Shown in pieces: positions 1 to 12,400 of a stretch of 64,000 nucleotides of DNA. Position numbers and translations under genes: made by a program. The stretch covers positions 15,967,501 to 16,031,500 of the forward strand of contig NC_092671.1 in NCBI RefSeq assembly GCF_964355755.1, written 5' to 3'. The notes beneath the pieces are model-generated. The model searched no databases. It saw only the letters and a program-made list of their open reading frames with translations, and was not told where the DNA came from. Numbering within the stretch: the first letter of the stretch is position 1; each line of letters begins with the position of its first letter. The DNA is from Antedon mediterranea (taxonomy: Eukaryota; Echinodermata; Crinoidea; Comatulida; Antedonidae).

Positions 1-114
1 TGCTTACCAAAAGTGGCCCACTGGGCACTCGCATTCGTCGCCCGGCTCCAATCGAGCGAGTCGGACTTCTTACCAATTTAAAGTTTGAGAATAGGTTGAG
101 GTCGTTTCGGCCCC

Positions 115-145
<31 letters not shown>

Positions 146-160
146 AACTGCGTTCGAGCG

Positions 161-213
<53 letters not shown>

Positions 214-1292
214 AGTCTTTCGCCCCTATACCCAAGTTTGACGATCGATTTGCACGTCAGAATCGCTGCGGACTTCCACCAGAGTTTCCTCTGGCTTCGT
301 CCTGCTCAGGCATAGTTCACCATCTTTCGGGTCCTAACGCACACGCTCCTCCTCCGCCTCGCCGACAGAGCGATCGAGACGGGGCAGTGGTGCGCCCGCC
401 GCCGAGCGACGGGATCCCACCTCGGCCAGACGGAATGGCCTTCACTTTCATTGCGCCTTCGGGCTTCGAAGTCCCTACGACTCGCGGGCGTGTTAGACTC
501 CTTGGTCCGTGTTTCAAGACGGGTTGGGTGGGCTACTGACCTCGCTGACCGACCCTGGGCACCTGTTGAGACCGGACCTGCGCAGCCGAAAGCTGCACCG
601 AAACGACACTGAGAACAGTCCCGCTCCGATCCAACTCGCGGGAGACAGGCGGCCCAGCCCTCCCGAAAGAGGGAAGACGCGGATTCCCTTCCTCGACCGG
701 GCGTCCAGCCGCTGGAGATCGGCTATAAGCTCTCCCGGGCCGCGAACGACCGTGGGAGGAACCTGCCGATCGGCATTCTGGTGGACTACCGGCCGGTCGT
801 CAGCTCTACGCACGCAAGAAGTGCACGCGACGGAGGCACGAGCCGTCACTCGGCCGGTCCTTGCGGATCCTGCAGAGAGACGGACGTGCTCCCGAACGCG
901 CTAAATCTTTCGTGCCACATTGCGGGCCCACCCGTTTGCTTCTTAGCGGTTTCACGTACTTTTTAACTCTCTCTTCAAAGTTCTTTTCAACTTTTCCTCA
1001 CGGTACTTGTTCGATATCGGACTCGTGCCAGTATTTAGCCTTGGATGGAGTTTACCACCCGTCTTTGGGCTGCATTCCAAAACAACCCGACTCCTGAAAA
1101 CCGTGGTCCGCACGCGGCCCAGGCCGTGGGGGCCTGACACCCTCTATGGGAAGGCCTCGATCAGAAGGACGTGAGCCCGAGCACACGCGCGGAGTAGGGC
1201 TTTCTTACGCCACATTTTCCGCGTACCGTTCAGGCACGGGGATTCGGCGCTGGGCTGTTCCCGCTTCACTCGCCGCTACTGAGGGAATCCTT

Positions 1293-1339
<47 letters not shown>

Positions 1340-1361
1340 ATTCTCGCCCGATCTGAGGTCG
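1..1361 (-). rRNA. 28S ribosomal RNA, 5' part (partial)
   Basis: The reverse complement reads as the 5' third of a eukaryotic large-subunit rRNA. The start is recognisable around 1310-1361 as the conserved segment leading to 'AAGCATATTACTAAGCGG' and 'AAAAGAAACTAACAAGG'. It runs through the conserved D1-D3 region to the window edge, so the gene continues beyond position 1. No interruption is obvious by eye. Short open frames over this block are not genes. Confidence 0.95.
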
Positions 1362-1621
1362 AGTTGGTAGGTCTAGTGTGCCGTGTTGAGAGGCCAGGCC
1401 GATGCTTCTGCGCGGCTCCGAGAGATGGTGCTCGATCCGCGGGCGGAAGGTTCCCCTGCCAGTCCAACCGCCTCTTCCTCTCGGAGGGAAGCGGCCTGAG
1501 AAACATGCTGCATCTGAATTCACCCGGCTCGACAGGCTGAACGTGCAGCCGCCGTGCTCAGTCGGGCGCTGGTCCGCGTCCGTTCCGTCTTGTGTAAACG
1601 GAACGGGCGCGATGCGTCGCA
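1362..1621 (-). other. Internal transcribed spacer 2 (ITS2)
   Basis: This is a GC-rich spacer of about 260 bp between the 5.8S 3' end and the 28S 5' end. Borders are set by the flanking rRNA genes and may be off by several bases. Confidence 0.85.
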
Positions 1622-1732
1622 TTGCCGACCCTCAGACGGACGTGGTCCGGATCGCGAGGACCCGGGCCGCAATGTGCGTTCGAAGTATCGATGATCAATG
1701 TATCCTGCAATTCACATTAGTTAACGCAGCTG

Positions 1733-1771
<39 letters not shown>

Positions 1772-1781
1772 ACTAAGAATT
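1622..1781 (-). rRNA. 5.8S ribosomal RNA
   Basis: The reverse complement contains the hallmark 5.8S words 'GGTGGATCACTCGG', 'GATGAAGAACGCAGC' and 'TGTGAATTGCAG' in the right order. The length is about 160 nt, as expected. It appears complete and shares the orientation of the 28S. Confidence 0.95.
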
Positions 1782-1954
1782 GTTCGCAACTTGCGTTTTA
1801 AACGCTTACAGAGTGCGACAAAAAAAAAAAAAGATTTTCGTTTGAGAAAAAACAAAGAACGGGAGCGGAGGCGCCGGTCCGGGCACGTCCTTCAAGCAGA
1901 GCCACCGAACCAGACCACGGGCGGCCCCGAAAAGCATCCCGAAAACCTCGGAAG
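1782..1954 (-). other. ITS1, truncated
   Basis: GC-rich spacer continues upstream of 5.8S (in transcript direction) until about 1953, where composition switches abruptly to AT-rich. No 18S rRNA follows. The ribosomal unit is therefore broken in ITS1, where the retroelement LTR appears to start. Confidence 0.7.
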
Positions 1955-2137
1955 TGTAGTGTTGTACAGTTTATAAATGGGTTATTTAGTAAACACATCC
2001 TGGCAACGCCAAACTCGTGTAGAATACGCATGCGTGCAGGACACGCTGTAGTACCAAACAGCATGTAATAAAAAAGATAGAACTGCATTTATAGTGTCTA
2101 CCGAATCTTTATTAAAGTCATCATAAACAATATTACA
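1955..2137 (+). repeat. Probable 5' LTR
   Basis: This AT-rich block of about 183 bp starts TGTAGTGTTG and ends AATATTACA, compatible with TG...CA termini. It contains an AATAAA at 2067-2072. With no 3' LTR in the window the left border is inferred from the composition change at the end of ITS1. Confidence 0.55.
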
Positions 2138-2156
2138 CTGGCGACGAGTAGGATCA
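2138..2156 (+). promoter_or_regulatory. Putative primer-binding site
   Basis: The stretch CTGGCGACGAG directly follows the LTR end and begins with the TGGCG typical of tRNA primer sites in invertebrate Ty3 elements. The priming tRNA was not identified. Confidence 0.45.
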
Positions 2157-2163
2157 AGTAAAA

Positions 2164-3237
2164 ATGGAATCCACACTGGCAAACTTCCCGAACTTCAAAA
2201 TACGAAATTCCGGCGACGATGCGCAAGAATTCGAAAAATACGCAGGCCGACTCGAAAATTTTTTCACGGCTATGAACATCCGGGACGACAAGAGGAAGAG
2301 AGCACTGTTGCTTCACTATGCAGGTGAGAAGGTATACGATATTTTTGGAACTTTGCAAAATACAGGCAATACTTATGATGAGGCCAAACTAGCAATGAAA
2401 AACTACTTTGAGCCCAAGAAGAATATTCCATTCGCCATCTACACCTTCCGTCAGTTAAGCCAAAATGCCAGCGAATCGATTGACGACTACGTCACACGCT
2501 TACGTCAGGCTGCTAGGACATGCTCGTTTGCGGACGTTGATGGTGAAATAAAAATGCAAATAATATCTCACTGTTGCTCGCCAAAGCTTAGACGTGCGGC
2601 TCTACGAGATCCTACGCTAACGCTAGACAAGATCTTGGAGTGAGCGCGCGCAATCGAGGCATCGCAAAAACAAGCGTCTGAGATTGAAAGCAAAAAGGGA
2701 AATCCCCAGTACGTCAATTATTCTGCAGCGGCGACGACGACCAGCAAGCAGAGGACACATGCTAAGCATACTGGTAGTAGTAGTAGGCATAGCTACACTT
2801 CCAAGCAAACCAAAACTAACAATATCTGTCGTAGATGTGGAGGTAACTACCCACACACTGGTTCCTGTCCAGCCATGGGCAAGTCTTGTAATTTGTGCAG
2901 CAAACCTAATCATTTTGCAAGCGTATGTAGATCTAGTGGTAGTAATGTAGCAGCCAAGTCAAGTAGGCCCCCTTCCAAAAGGGCAGTTAATGCTATGAAT
3001 AGCGATGATCGAAAAGCTGAATCATCAGAGGATGAGTATCTTTTCTCGTTGAAAAATGAAACCAAAGCGAAGCTACCAAAAGCAACACTGAAGGTAAACA
3101 ATGTTAGTTTACAATTGCTAATCGACAGCGGATCGACAGTCAACATCGTGACTGAAGACGTAGCCAAAAAGCTTAAGGTGAAAATAGGTAAAACGAACAC
3201 GAAGATATATCCTTATGCTGCCGACACCCCACCTTAA
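2164..3237 (+). pseudogene. Retroelement gag and protease region
   Basis: The frame opens at 2164 with a capsid-type region of about 159 codons ending at a TGA (2641-2643), and continues in the same frame after that stop. Two zinc knuckles follow at about 2842-2928: one spaced CX2CX5HX3C, the second CX2CX4HX4C. A retropepsin-like active site LIDSGS lies at about 3118-3135. The frame then ends at a stop near 3235 because of a frameshift around 3225-3235, and polymerase continues in another frame. Gag-like protein would package the RNA and protease would cut the polyprotein, but this copy cannot make the full product. Confidence 0.85.
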
Positions 3238-5543
3238 AGTTCTGGGTGGATTCAACGCGATGGTGGAATCGAGCAAAAAGGTTGTCCTCGCGGATTTTGT
3301 TGTTGTAAAATGTGGCCCCACTCCAATTATCGGATACAGCACAGGGGTAGAGCTTGGAATCATTGACATAACATGTAGCATCCCACAACAACCCATGACG
3401 GACATAACCGCAAAATACGAGAATGTGTTCAAAGGACTGGGTAAGATGAAAGATGCAACAATCAAATTGCACATCAACCCCGACGCCAAGCCTGTTAATC
3501 AAATTCACCGCAGAATACCATTCCACCAACGCGCCGTAGTGGAAAAATGCCTTGACAGAATGCTGCAAGATGAAGTTATAGAGCCAGCACCTGGACCACA
3601 CACCTGGATTAATCCGATCGTACTTGTACCCAAAAGCAATGGTAAAACGCGAATGGTTGTGGACATGCGTGAGGCAAACAAAGCGATAGGACGCGAGAGG
3701 TACTTAACGCCAACGCTAGATGATATAATTTGCAAGCTAACAGGCGCTACCGTGTTTAGCAAAATCGACATGAACAGCGGGTACCAACAACTACTTCTGC
3801 ATCCTGATTCGCGCAACATAAGTACATTCTCTACGCACAAAGGACTGTATCGTTACAAGCGATTATTTTACGGCGTCAACGCTGCGCACGAGATCTTCAA
3901 TGAAAAAGTCAAAAACATGCTGAGCGGAGTACAGAACCAACTCAACATAAGTGATGACATTATAATTTTTGGTAAAGACACTAAGGAACATGATGAAGCT
4001 TTAAATGCTGCATTTGAATGTTTGCGTGATTCTAACGTTACAGTAAACAAAGATAAATGTGAATTTTACAAGTAAAATATCACGTTTTTTGGCATGGTTT
4101 TTTCCAAGGAGGGAATTTCCCCAGATCCTAGGAAAGTTACTGCGATCAAAGCATTAAAGGCCCCAGAATGCATTACAGAATTGCGTTCTCTTTTTGGTAT
4201 GGTTAATTTTCTCAGTCGGTTCATTCCAAATTATGCCACTATTACAGCACCTATGCGTAAGTTGCTACAAAGTGACACCAAATTTGAATGGGGTGAAGAG
4301 CAAAACAAAGCTCTAGAAATGCTCAAGGATAAGCTCAATTCTGATTGTGTTATGGCATATTTCGACCCCACACAAACCACCAATGTTTATGTAGACGCTA
4401 GTCCAGTGGGTCTAGCTGGAATCTTAATGCAAGATGACAAAGTCGTTTTCTGTGGTAATAGGTCATTAACAGCCACTGAAAAAAGGTATTCCCAAATTGA
4501 ACGGGAGGCATTGGCCATAGCATGGGCGTGCCATTATTTTCGACTGTTTCTAGTTGGCAAACCATTTAGAGTCTTTACTGACCACAAACCGCTACTTTCA
4601 CTGTTTAACAACCCACGGTCCAAACCCTCTCTCAGAATAGAAAATTGGATACTAAGGTTGCAAATGTTTCAGTTTGAAGTATGTTTCCAAAAAGGTTCGA
4701 CTAATCCTGCCGACTATATGTCACGGTACACATTAGATAAGTGTAATGAAGTAAATAACTGTGTGACTGACAGTGCCACTGCATATGTAAATATGTGTAT
4801 TGAACAAGCTAAACCTAATGCAATGACTATTGCCGACATTCAGTTAGCAACAGAGTCTGATAAAACGATTCAATGTGTTCTTAAGTTTATGCTAAATGAT
4901 AATTGGGATATGGCCAAGTTGAAGCCAGAAGACCTAACTGATGTTGATCTAGAAGACCTCAAATCATATATGAATGTAAAAGATGAAATAATTTGTTCTG
5001 ATGATGGCAAAATATTATTAAGAGGCAAAAATATCATTATCCCCCTTAGCTTAAGACGTAAAGTTGTTGACCTTGCTCACGAAGGGCACCAGGGGATAGT
5101 TAAGACAAAGAATTTATTGCGTTCTAAGGTCTGGTTCCCTGAGTTAGACAAACTTAGTGAAATAGTTGTAAAGGAGTGTATGTTGTGTCAGGCTGCAACT
5201 CCTCAGTCAGTACGAGCCCCACTCAAAATATCTGGTTTACCACAAAACAGATGGGAGCAGGTTAGCATAGATTTTGGTCATGTTAACAATGAATATGTAA
5301 TGGTTGTAATCGATGATTACTCACGGTTCCCTGTTGTCGAGCTCCTAACTTCAACTTCAGCAAATGCTGTGATTCCGAAAATTGACAAAATTTTCAGCAT
5401 GCTAGGGGTTCCCAAGGTTGTCCGGTCAGATAATGGCCCACCCTTCAACAGTGATGCATTTGATAAATTTTCAAAATATCTTGGTTTCCATCATAGGAAA
5501 GTAACTCCATTGTGGCCCGAGGCCAACGGTGAAGTCGAGCGCA
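3238..5543 (+). pseudogene. Retroelement pol: RT, RNase H, integrase (broken)
   Basis: RT motifs are visible: VDMREANKAI (about 3658), FSKIDMNSGYQQ (about 3757) and the catalytic ISDDI (about 3946). A TAA stop at 4073-4075 interrupts the frame, which then resumes unchanged. RNase H follows with the YVDAS aspartate (about 4388), IEREALAIAWA and FTDHKPL. Integrase has an HHCC zinc finger (about 5076-5190) and the DDE core: first Asp near 5270, SDNGPPF near 5428, and the Glu in EANGEVER near 5530. The reading frame leaves retroelement sequence a few codons after that Glu and runs into satellite DNA (stop at 5549-5551). Confidence 0.9.
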
Positions 5544-6134
5544 TGATTTAGAAAAAGAAAGTAGCAATAAAAGAGAAAGAATTTGTAACAAATCGGTTAA
5601 AAAATATGCTATAAAAAGGTATTTCTTATTTTATTTAAAAAATCATGAGTCTCCTCTCCTTAATTGCCTAAGTCACACAGCTGACTTAAGCAGAAACACA
5701 AAAAAACGATCTGAGCATGTGCAAATGTATATAAAAGCACTCAGATAATGTACAGAGGGCAGTATAAAGATATAAGCAGTGAGTTAGGCAGATCATAAGT
5801 CAGCTCTCCTTAATTGCCTAAGTCACACAGCTGACTTCGGCAGAAACACAAAAAATATAGTATATTGATAAAAGCAGTGAGTTAGGCAGAAAAAAAATTA
5901 TGACTTAGACACTTTTGTTATGAGGCTGTCGATATCATCTATATACAAAAATTGCTACCTTTAAGTAACAAAACTTAATAGCATCAGCTCTTCAGATTAA
6001 AATTAACACTGATGATTTTAGAAAAGGAAAGTAGCAATAAAAGAGAAAGAATTTGTAACAAATGGGTTAAAAAATATACTATAAAAATGTATTTCTTATT
6101 TTATTTAAAAAATCATGAGTCTCCTCTCCTTAAT

Positions 6135-6162
6135 TGCCTAAGTCACACAGCTGACTTAGGCA
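6135..6162. repeat. Hairpin of the array (example copy)
   Basis: TGCCTAAGTCA and its exact reverse complement TGACTTAGGCA are separated by the 6-nt loop CACAGC. The same 11-bp stem occurs once or more per monomer across the array. Many copies carry one or two stem mismatches (ttcggca, ttgggca, taaggca). Confidence 0.85.
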
Positions 6163-6430
6163 GAAATACAAAAAATATAGTATATTGATATAAGCAGTGA
6201 GTTAGGCAGATCATAAGTCAGCTCTCCTTAATTGCCTAAGTCACACAACTGACTTAGGCAGAAACACAAAAAATATAGTATATTGATATAAGCAGTGAGT
6301 TAGGCAGAAAAAAAAATTATGACTTAGACACTTTTGTTATGAGGCTGTCGATATCATCTATATACAAAAAATGCTACCTTTAAGTAACAAAATTTAATAG
6401 CATCAGCTCTTCAGATTAAAATTAACACTG

Positions 6431-9400
6431 ATGATTTTAGAAAAGGAAAGTAGCAATAAAAGAGAAAGAATTTGTAACAAATGGGTTAAAAAATATGCTA
6501 TAAAAATGTACTTCTTATTTTATTTAAAAAATCATGAGTCTCCTCTCCTTAATTGCCTAAGTCACACAGCTGACTTAGGCAGAAACACAAAAAAAAAACG
6601 ATCTGAGCATGTGCAAATGTATATAAAAGCACTCAGATAATGTAGAGAGGGCAGTATAAAGATATAAGCAGTGAGTTAGGCAGACCATAAGTCAGCTCTC
6701 CTTAATTGCCTAAGTCACACAGCTGACTTAGGCAGAAACACAACAAATATAGTATATTGATATAAGCAGTGAGTTAGGCAGATCATAAGTCAGCTCTCCT
6801 TAATTGCCTAAGTCACACAGCTGAATTGGGCAGAAACACAACATATATAGTATATTGATATAGGCAGTGAGTTAGGCAGAAAAAAAAATTATGACTTAGA
6901 CACTTTTGTTCTGAGGCTGTCGATATCATCTATATACAAAAAATGCTACCTTTAAGTAACAAAATTTAATAGCATTAGCTCTTCAGATTAAAATTAATAC
7001 TGATGATTTTAAAAAAGGAAAGTAGCAATAAAAGAGAAAGAATTTGTAACAAATGGGTTAAAAAATATACTATAAAAATGTATTTCTTATTTTATTTAAA
7101 AAATCATGAGTCTCCTCTCCTTAATTGCCTAAGTCACACAACTGACTTAGGCAGAAACACACAAAAATGATCTGAGCATGTGCAAATGTATATAAAAGCA
7201 CTCAGATAATGTACAGAGGGCAGTATAAAGATATAAGCAGTGAGTTAGGCAGATCATAAGTCAGCTCTCCTTAATTGCCTAAATCACACAGCTGACTTCG
7301 GCAGAAACACAAAAAATATAGTATATTGATAAAAGCAGTGAGTTAGGCAGAAAAAAAAATTATGACTTAGACACTTTTGTTATGAGGCTGTCGATATCAT
7401 CTATATACAAAAAATGCTACCTTTAAGTAACAAAATTTAATAGCATCAGCTCTTCAGATTAAAATTAACACTGATGATTTTAGAAAAGGAAAGTAGCAAT
7501 AAAAGAGAAAGAATTTGTAACAAATGGGTTAAAAAATATGCTATAAAAATGTATTTCTTATTTTATTCAAAAAATCATGAGTCTCCTCTCCTTAATTGCC
7601 TAAGTCACACAGCTGACTTAGGCAGAAACACAAAAAAACGATCTGAGCATGTGCAAATGTATATAAAAGCACTCAGATAATGTAGAGAGGGCAGTATAAA
7701 GATATAAGCAGTGAGTTAGGCAGATCATAAGTCAGCTCTCCTTAATTGCCTAAGTCACACAGCTGACTAAGGCAGAAACACAAAAAATATAGTATATTGA
7801 TATAAGCAGTGAGTTAGGCAGATCATAAGTCAGCTCTCCTTAATTGCCTAAGTCACACAGCTGACTTGGGCAGAAACACAACATATATAGTATATTGATA
7901 TAAGCAGTGAGTTAGTCAGAAAAAAAAATTATGACTTAGACACTTTTGTTATGAGGCTGTCGATATCATCTATATACAAAAAATGCTACCTTTAAGTAAC
8001 AAAATTTAATAGCATTAGCTCTTCAGATTAAAATTAATACTGATGATTTTAAAAAAGGAAAGTAGCAATAAAAGAGAAAGAATTTGTAACAAATGGGTTA
8101 AAAAATATACTATAAAAATGTATTTCTTATTTTATTTAAAAAATCATGAGTCTCCTCTCCTTAATTGCCTAAATCACACAACTGACTTAGGCAGAAACAC
8201 ACAAAAATGATCTGAGCATGTGCAAATGTATATAAAAGCACTCAGATAATGTACAGAGGGCAGTATAAAGATATAAGCAGTGAGTTAGGCAGATCATAAG
8301 TCAGCTCTCCTTAATTGCCTAAGTCACACAGCTGACTTAGGCAGAAACACAAAAAATATAGTATATTGATAAAAGCAGTGAGTTAGGCAGAAAAAAAAAT
8401 TATGACTTAGACACTTTTGTTATTAGGCTGTCGATATCATCTATATACAAAAAATGCTACCTTTAAGTAACAAAATTTAATAGCATCAGCTCTTCAGATT
8501 AAAATTAACACTGATGATTTTAGAAAAAGAAAGTAGCAATAAAAGAGAAAGAATTTGTAACAAATGGGTTAAAAAATATACTATAAAAATGTATTTCTTA
8601 TTTTATTTAAAAAAGCATGAGTCTCCTCTCCTTAATTGCCTAAGTCACACAGCTGACTTAGGCAGAAACAAAAAAAAAACGATCTGAGCATGTGCAAATG
8701 TATATAAAAGCACTCAGATAATGTAGAGAGGGCAGTATAAAGATATAAGCAGTGAGTTAGGCAGACTATAAGTCAGCTCTCCTTAATTGCCTAAGTCACA
8801 CAGCTGACTTAGGCAGAAACACAACAAATATAGTATATTGATATAAGCAGTGAGTTAGGCAGATCATAAGTCAGCTCTCCTTAATTGCCTAAGTCACACA
8901 GCTGAATTGGGCAGAAACACAACATATATAGTATATTGATATAGGCAGTGAGTTAGGCAGAAAAAAAAATTATGACTTAGACACTTTTGTTCTGAGGCTG
9001 TCGATATCATCTATATACAAAAAATGCTACCTTTAAGTAACAAAATTTAATAGCATTAGCTCTTCAGATTAAAATTAACACTGATGATTTTAGAAAAGGA
9101 AAGTAGCAATAAAAGAGAAAGAATTTGTAACAAATGGGTTAAAAAATATGCTATAAAAATGTATTTCTTATTTTATTTAAAAAATCATGAGTCTCCTCTC
9201 CTTAATTGCCTAAGTCACACAGCTGATTTAGGCAGAAACACAAAAAAACGATCTGAGCATGTGCAAATGTATATAAAAGCACTCAGATAATGTAGAGAGG
9301 GCAGTATAAAGGTATAAGCAGTGAGTTAGGCAGATCATAAGTCAGCTCTCCTTAATTGCCTAAGTCACACAGCTGACTAAGGCAGAAACACAAAAAATAT

Positions 9401-12400
9401 AGTATATTGATATAAGCAGTGAGTTAGGCAGATCATAAGTCAGCTCTCCTTAATTGCCTAAGTCACACAGCTGACTTGGGCAGAAACACAACATATATAG
9501 TATATTGATATAAGCAGTGAGTTAGTCAGAAAAAAAAATTATGACTTAGACACTTTTGTTATGAGGCTGTCGATATCATCTATATACAAAAAATGCTACC
9601 TTTAAGTAACAAAATTTAATAGCATTAGCTCTTCAGATTAAAATTAATACTGATGATTTTAAAAAAGGAAAGTAGCAATAAAAGAGAAAGAATTTGTAAC
9701 AAATGGGTTAAAAAATATACTATAAAAATGTATTTCTTATTTTATTTAAAAAATCATGAGTCTCCTCTCCTTAATTGCCTAAATCACACAACTGACTTAG
9801 GCAGAAACACACAAAAATGATCTGAGCATGTGCAAATGTATATAAAAGCACTCAGATAATGTACAGAGGGCAGTATAAAGATATAAGCAGTGAGTTAGGC
9901 AGATCATAAGTCAGCTCTCCTTAATTGCCTAAGTCACATAGCTGACTTAGGCAGAAACACAAAAAATATAGTATATTGATAAAAGCAGTGAGTTAGGCAG
10001 GAAAAAAAATTATGACTTAGACACTTTTGTTATTAGGCTGTCGATATCATCTATATACAAAAAATGCTACCTTTAAGTAACAAAATTTAATAGCATCAGC
10101 TCTTCAGATTAAAATTAACACTGATGATTTTAGAAAAGGAAAGTAGCAATAAAAGAGAAAGAATTTGTAACAAATGGGTTAAAAAATATACTATAAAAAT
10201 GTATTTCTTATTTTATTTAAAAAAGCATGAGTCTCCTCTCCTTAATTGCCTAAGTCACACAGCTGACTTAGGCAGAAACAAAAAAAAAACGATCTGAGCA
10301 TGTGCAAATGTATATAAAAGCACTCAGATAATGTAGAGAGGGCAGTATAAAGATATAAGCAGTGAGTTAGGCAGACCATAAGTCAGCTCTCCTTAATTGC
10401 CTAAGTCACACAGCTGACTTAGGCAGAAACACAACAAATATAGTATATTGATATAAGCAGTGAGTTAGGCAGATCATAAGTCAGCTCTCCTTAATTGCCT
10501 AAGTCACACAGCTGAATTGGGCAGAAACACAACATATATAGTATATTGATATAGGCAGTGAGTTAGGCAGAAAAAAAAATTATGACTTAGACACTTTTGT
10601 TCTGAGGCTGTCGATATCATCTATATACAAAAAATGCTACCTTTAAGTAACAAAATTTAATAGCATTAGCTCTTCAGATTAAAATTAACACTGATGATTT
10701 TAGAAAAGGAAAGTAGCAATAAAAGAGAAAGAATTTGTAACAAATGGGTTAAAAAATATGCTATAAAAATGTATTTCTTATTTTATTTAAAAAATCATGA
10801 GTCTCCTCTCCTTAATTGCCTAAGTCACACAGCTGATTTAGGCAGAAACACAAAAAAACGATCTGAGCATGTGCAAATGTATATAAAAGCACTCAGATAA
10901 TGTAGAGAGGGCAGTATAAAGGTATAAGCAGTGAGTTAGGCAGATCATAAGTCAGCTCTCCTTAATTGCCTAAGTCACACAGCTGACTAAGGCAGAAACA
11001 CAAAAAATATAGTATATTGATATAAGCAGTGAGTTAGGCAGATCATAAGTCAGCTCTCCTTAATTGCCTAAGTCACACAGCTGACTTGGGCAGAAACACA
11101 ACATATATAGTATATTGATATAAGCAGTGAGTTAGTCAGAAAAAAAAATTATGACTTAGACACTTTTGTTATGAGGCTGTCGATATCATCTATATACAAA
11201 AAATGCTACCTTTAAGTAACAAAATTTAATAGCATTAGCTCTTCAGATTAAAATTAATACTGATGATTTTAAAAAAGGAAAGTAGCAATAAAAGAGAAAG
11301 AATTTGTAACAAATGGGTTAAAAAATATACTATAAAAATGTATTTCTTATTTTATTTAAAAAATCATGAGTCTCCTCTCCTTAATTGCCTAAATCACACA
11401 ACTGACTTAGGCAGAAACACACAAAAATGATCTGAGCATGTGCAAATGTATATAAAAGCACTCAGATAATGTACAGAGGGCAGTATAAAGATATAAGCAG
11501 TGAGTTAGGCAGATCATAAGTCAGCTCTCCTTAATTGCCTAAGTCACATAGCTGACTTAGGCAGAAACACAAAAAATATAGTATATTGATAAAAGCAGTG
11601 AGTTAGGCAGGAAAAAAAATTATGACTTAGACACTTTTGTTATTAGGCTGTCGATATCATCTATATACAAAAAATGCTACCTTTAAGTAACAAAATTTAA
11701 TAGCATCAGCTCTTCAGATTAAAATTAACACTGATGATTTTAGAAAAGGAAAGTAGCAATAAAAGAGAAAGAATTTGTAACAAATGGGTTAAAAAATATA
11801 CTATAAAAATGTATTTCTTATTTTATTTAAAAAAGCATGAGTCTCCTCTCCTTAATTGCCTAAGTCACACAGCTGACTTAGGCAGAAACAAAAAAAAAAC
11901 GATCTGAGCATGTGCAAATGTATATAAAAGCACTCAGATAATGTAGAGAGGGCAGTATAAAGATATAAGCAGTGAGTTAGGCAGACCATAAGTCAGCTCT
12001 CCTTAATTGCCTAAGTCACACAGCTGACTTAGGCAGAAACACAACAAATATAGTATATTGATATAAGCAGTGAGTTAGGCAGATCATAAGTCAGCTCTCC
12101 TTAATTGCCTAAGTCACACAGCTGAATTGGGCAGAAACACAACATATATAGTATATTGATATAGGCAGTGAGTTAGGCAGAAAAAAAAATTATGACTTAG
12201 ACACTTTTGTTCTGAGGCTGTCGATATCATCTATATACAAAAAATGCTACCTTTAAGTAACAAAATTTAATAGCATTAGCTCTTCAGATTAAAATTAACA
12301 CTGATGATTTTAGAAAAGGAAAGTAGCAATAAAAGAGAAAGAATTTGTAACAAATGGGTTAAAAAATATGCTATAAAAATGTATTTCTTATTTTATTTAA

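Larger units (their letters stand above)
1955..5543 (+). mobile_element. Ty3-type LTR retrotransposon (Mag/SURL-like), 3'-truncated
   Basis: The order is LTR, primer-binding-type site, gag with two zinc knuckles, aspartic protease, reverse transcriptase, RNase H, integrase: the Ty3 arrangement. The paired CCHC knuckles and an RT active site written ISDD rather than YVDD are features I associate with the Mag/SURL group of invertebrate elements. The element stops inside the integrase core, where the satellite array begins. The integrase C-terminus, polypurine tract and 3' LTR are absent. Two in-frame stops and one frameshift show it is dead. Confidence 0.88.

Noticed and set aside
317-1976. Several open frames on both strands at the left end
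   Set aside because: They lie on 28S, ITS2, 5.8S and ITS1 sequence.
7188-7198. TATATAAAAG word in satellite monomers as a promoter
   Set aside because: It recurs in most monomers, but in AT-rich satellite this is expected by chance and no initiator or transcript unit is visible; only RNA data could revive it.
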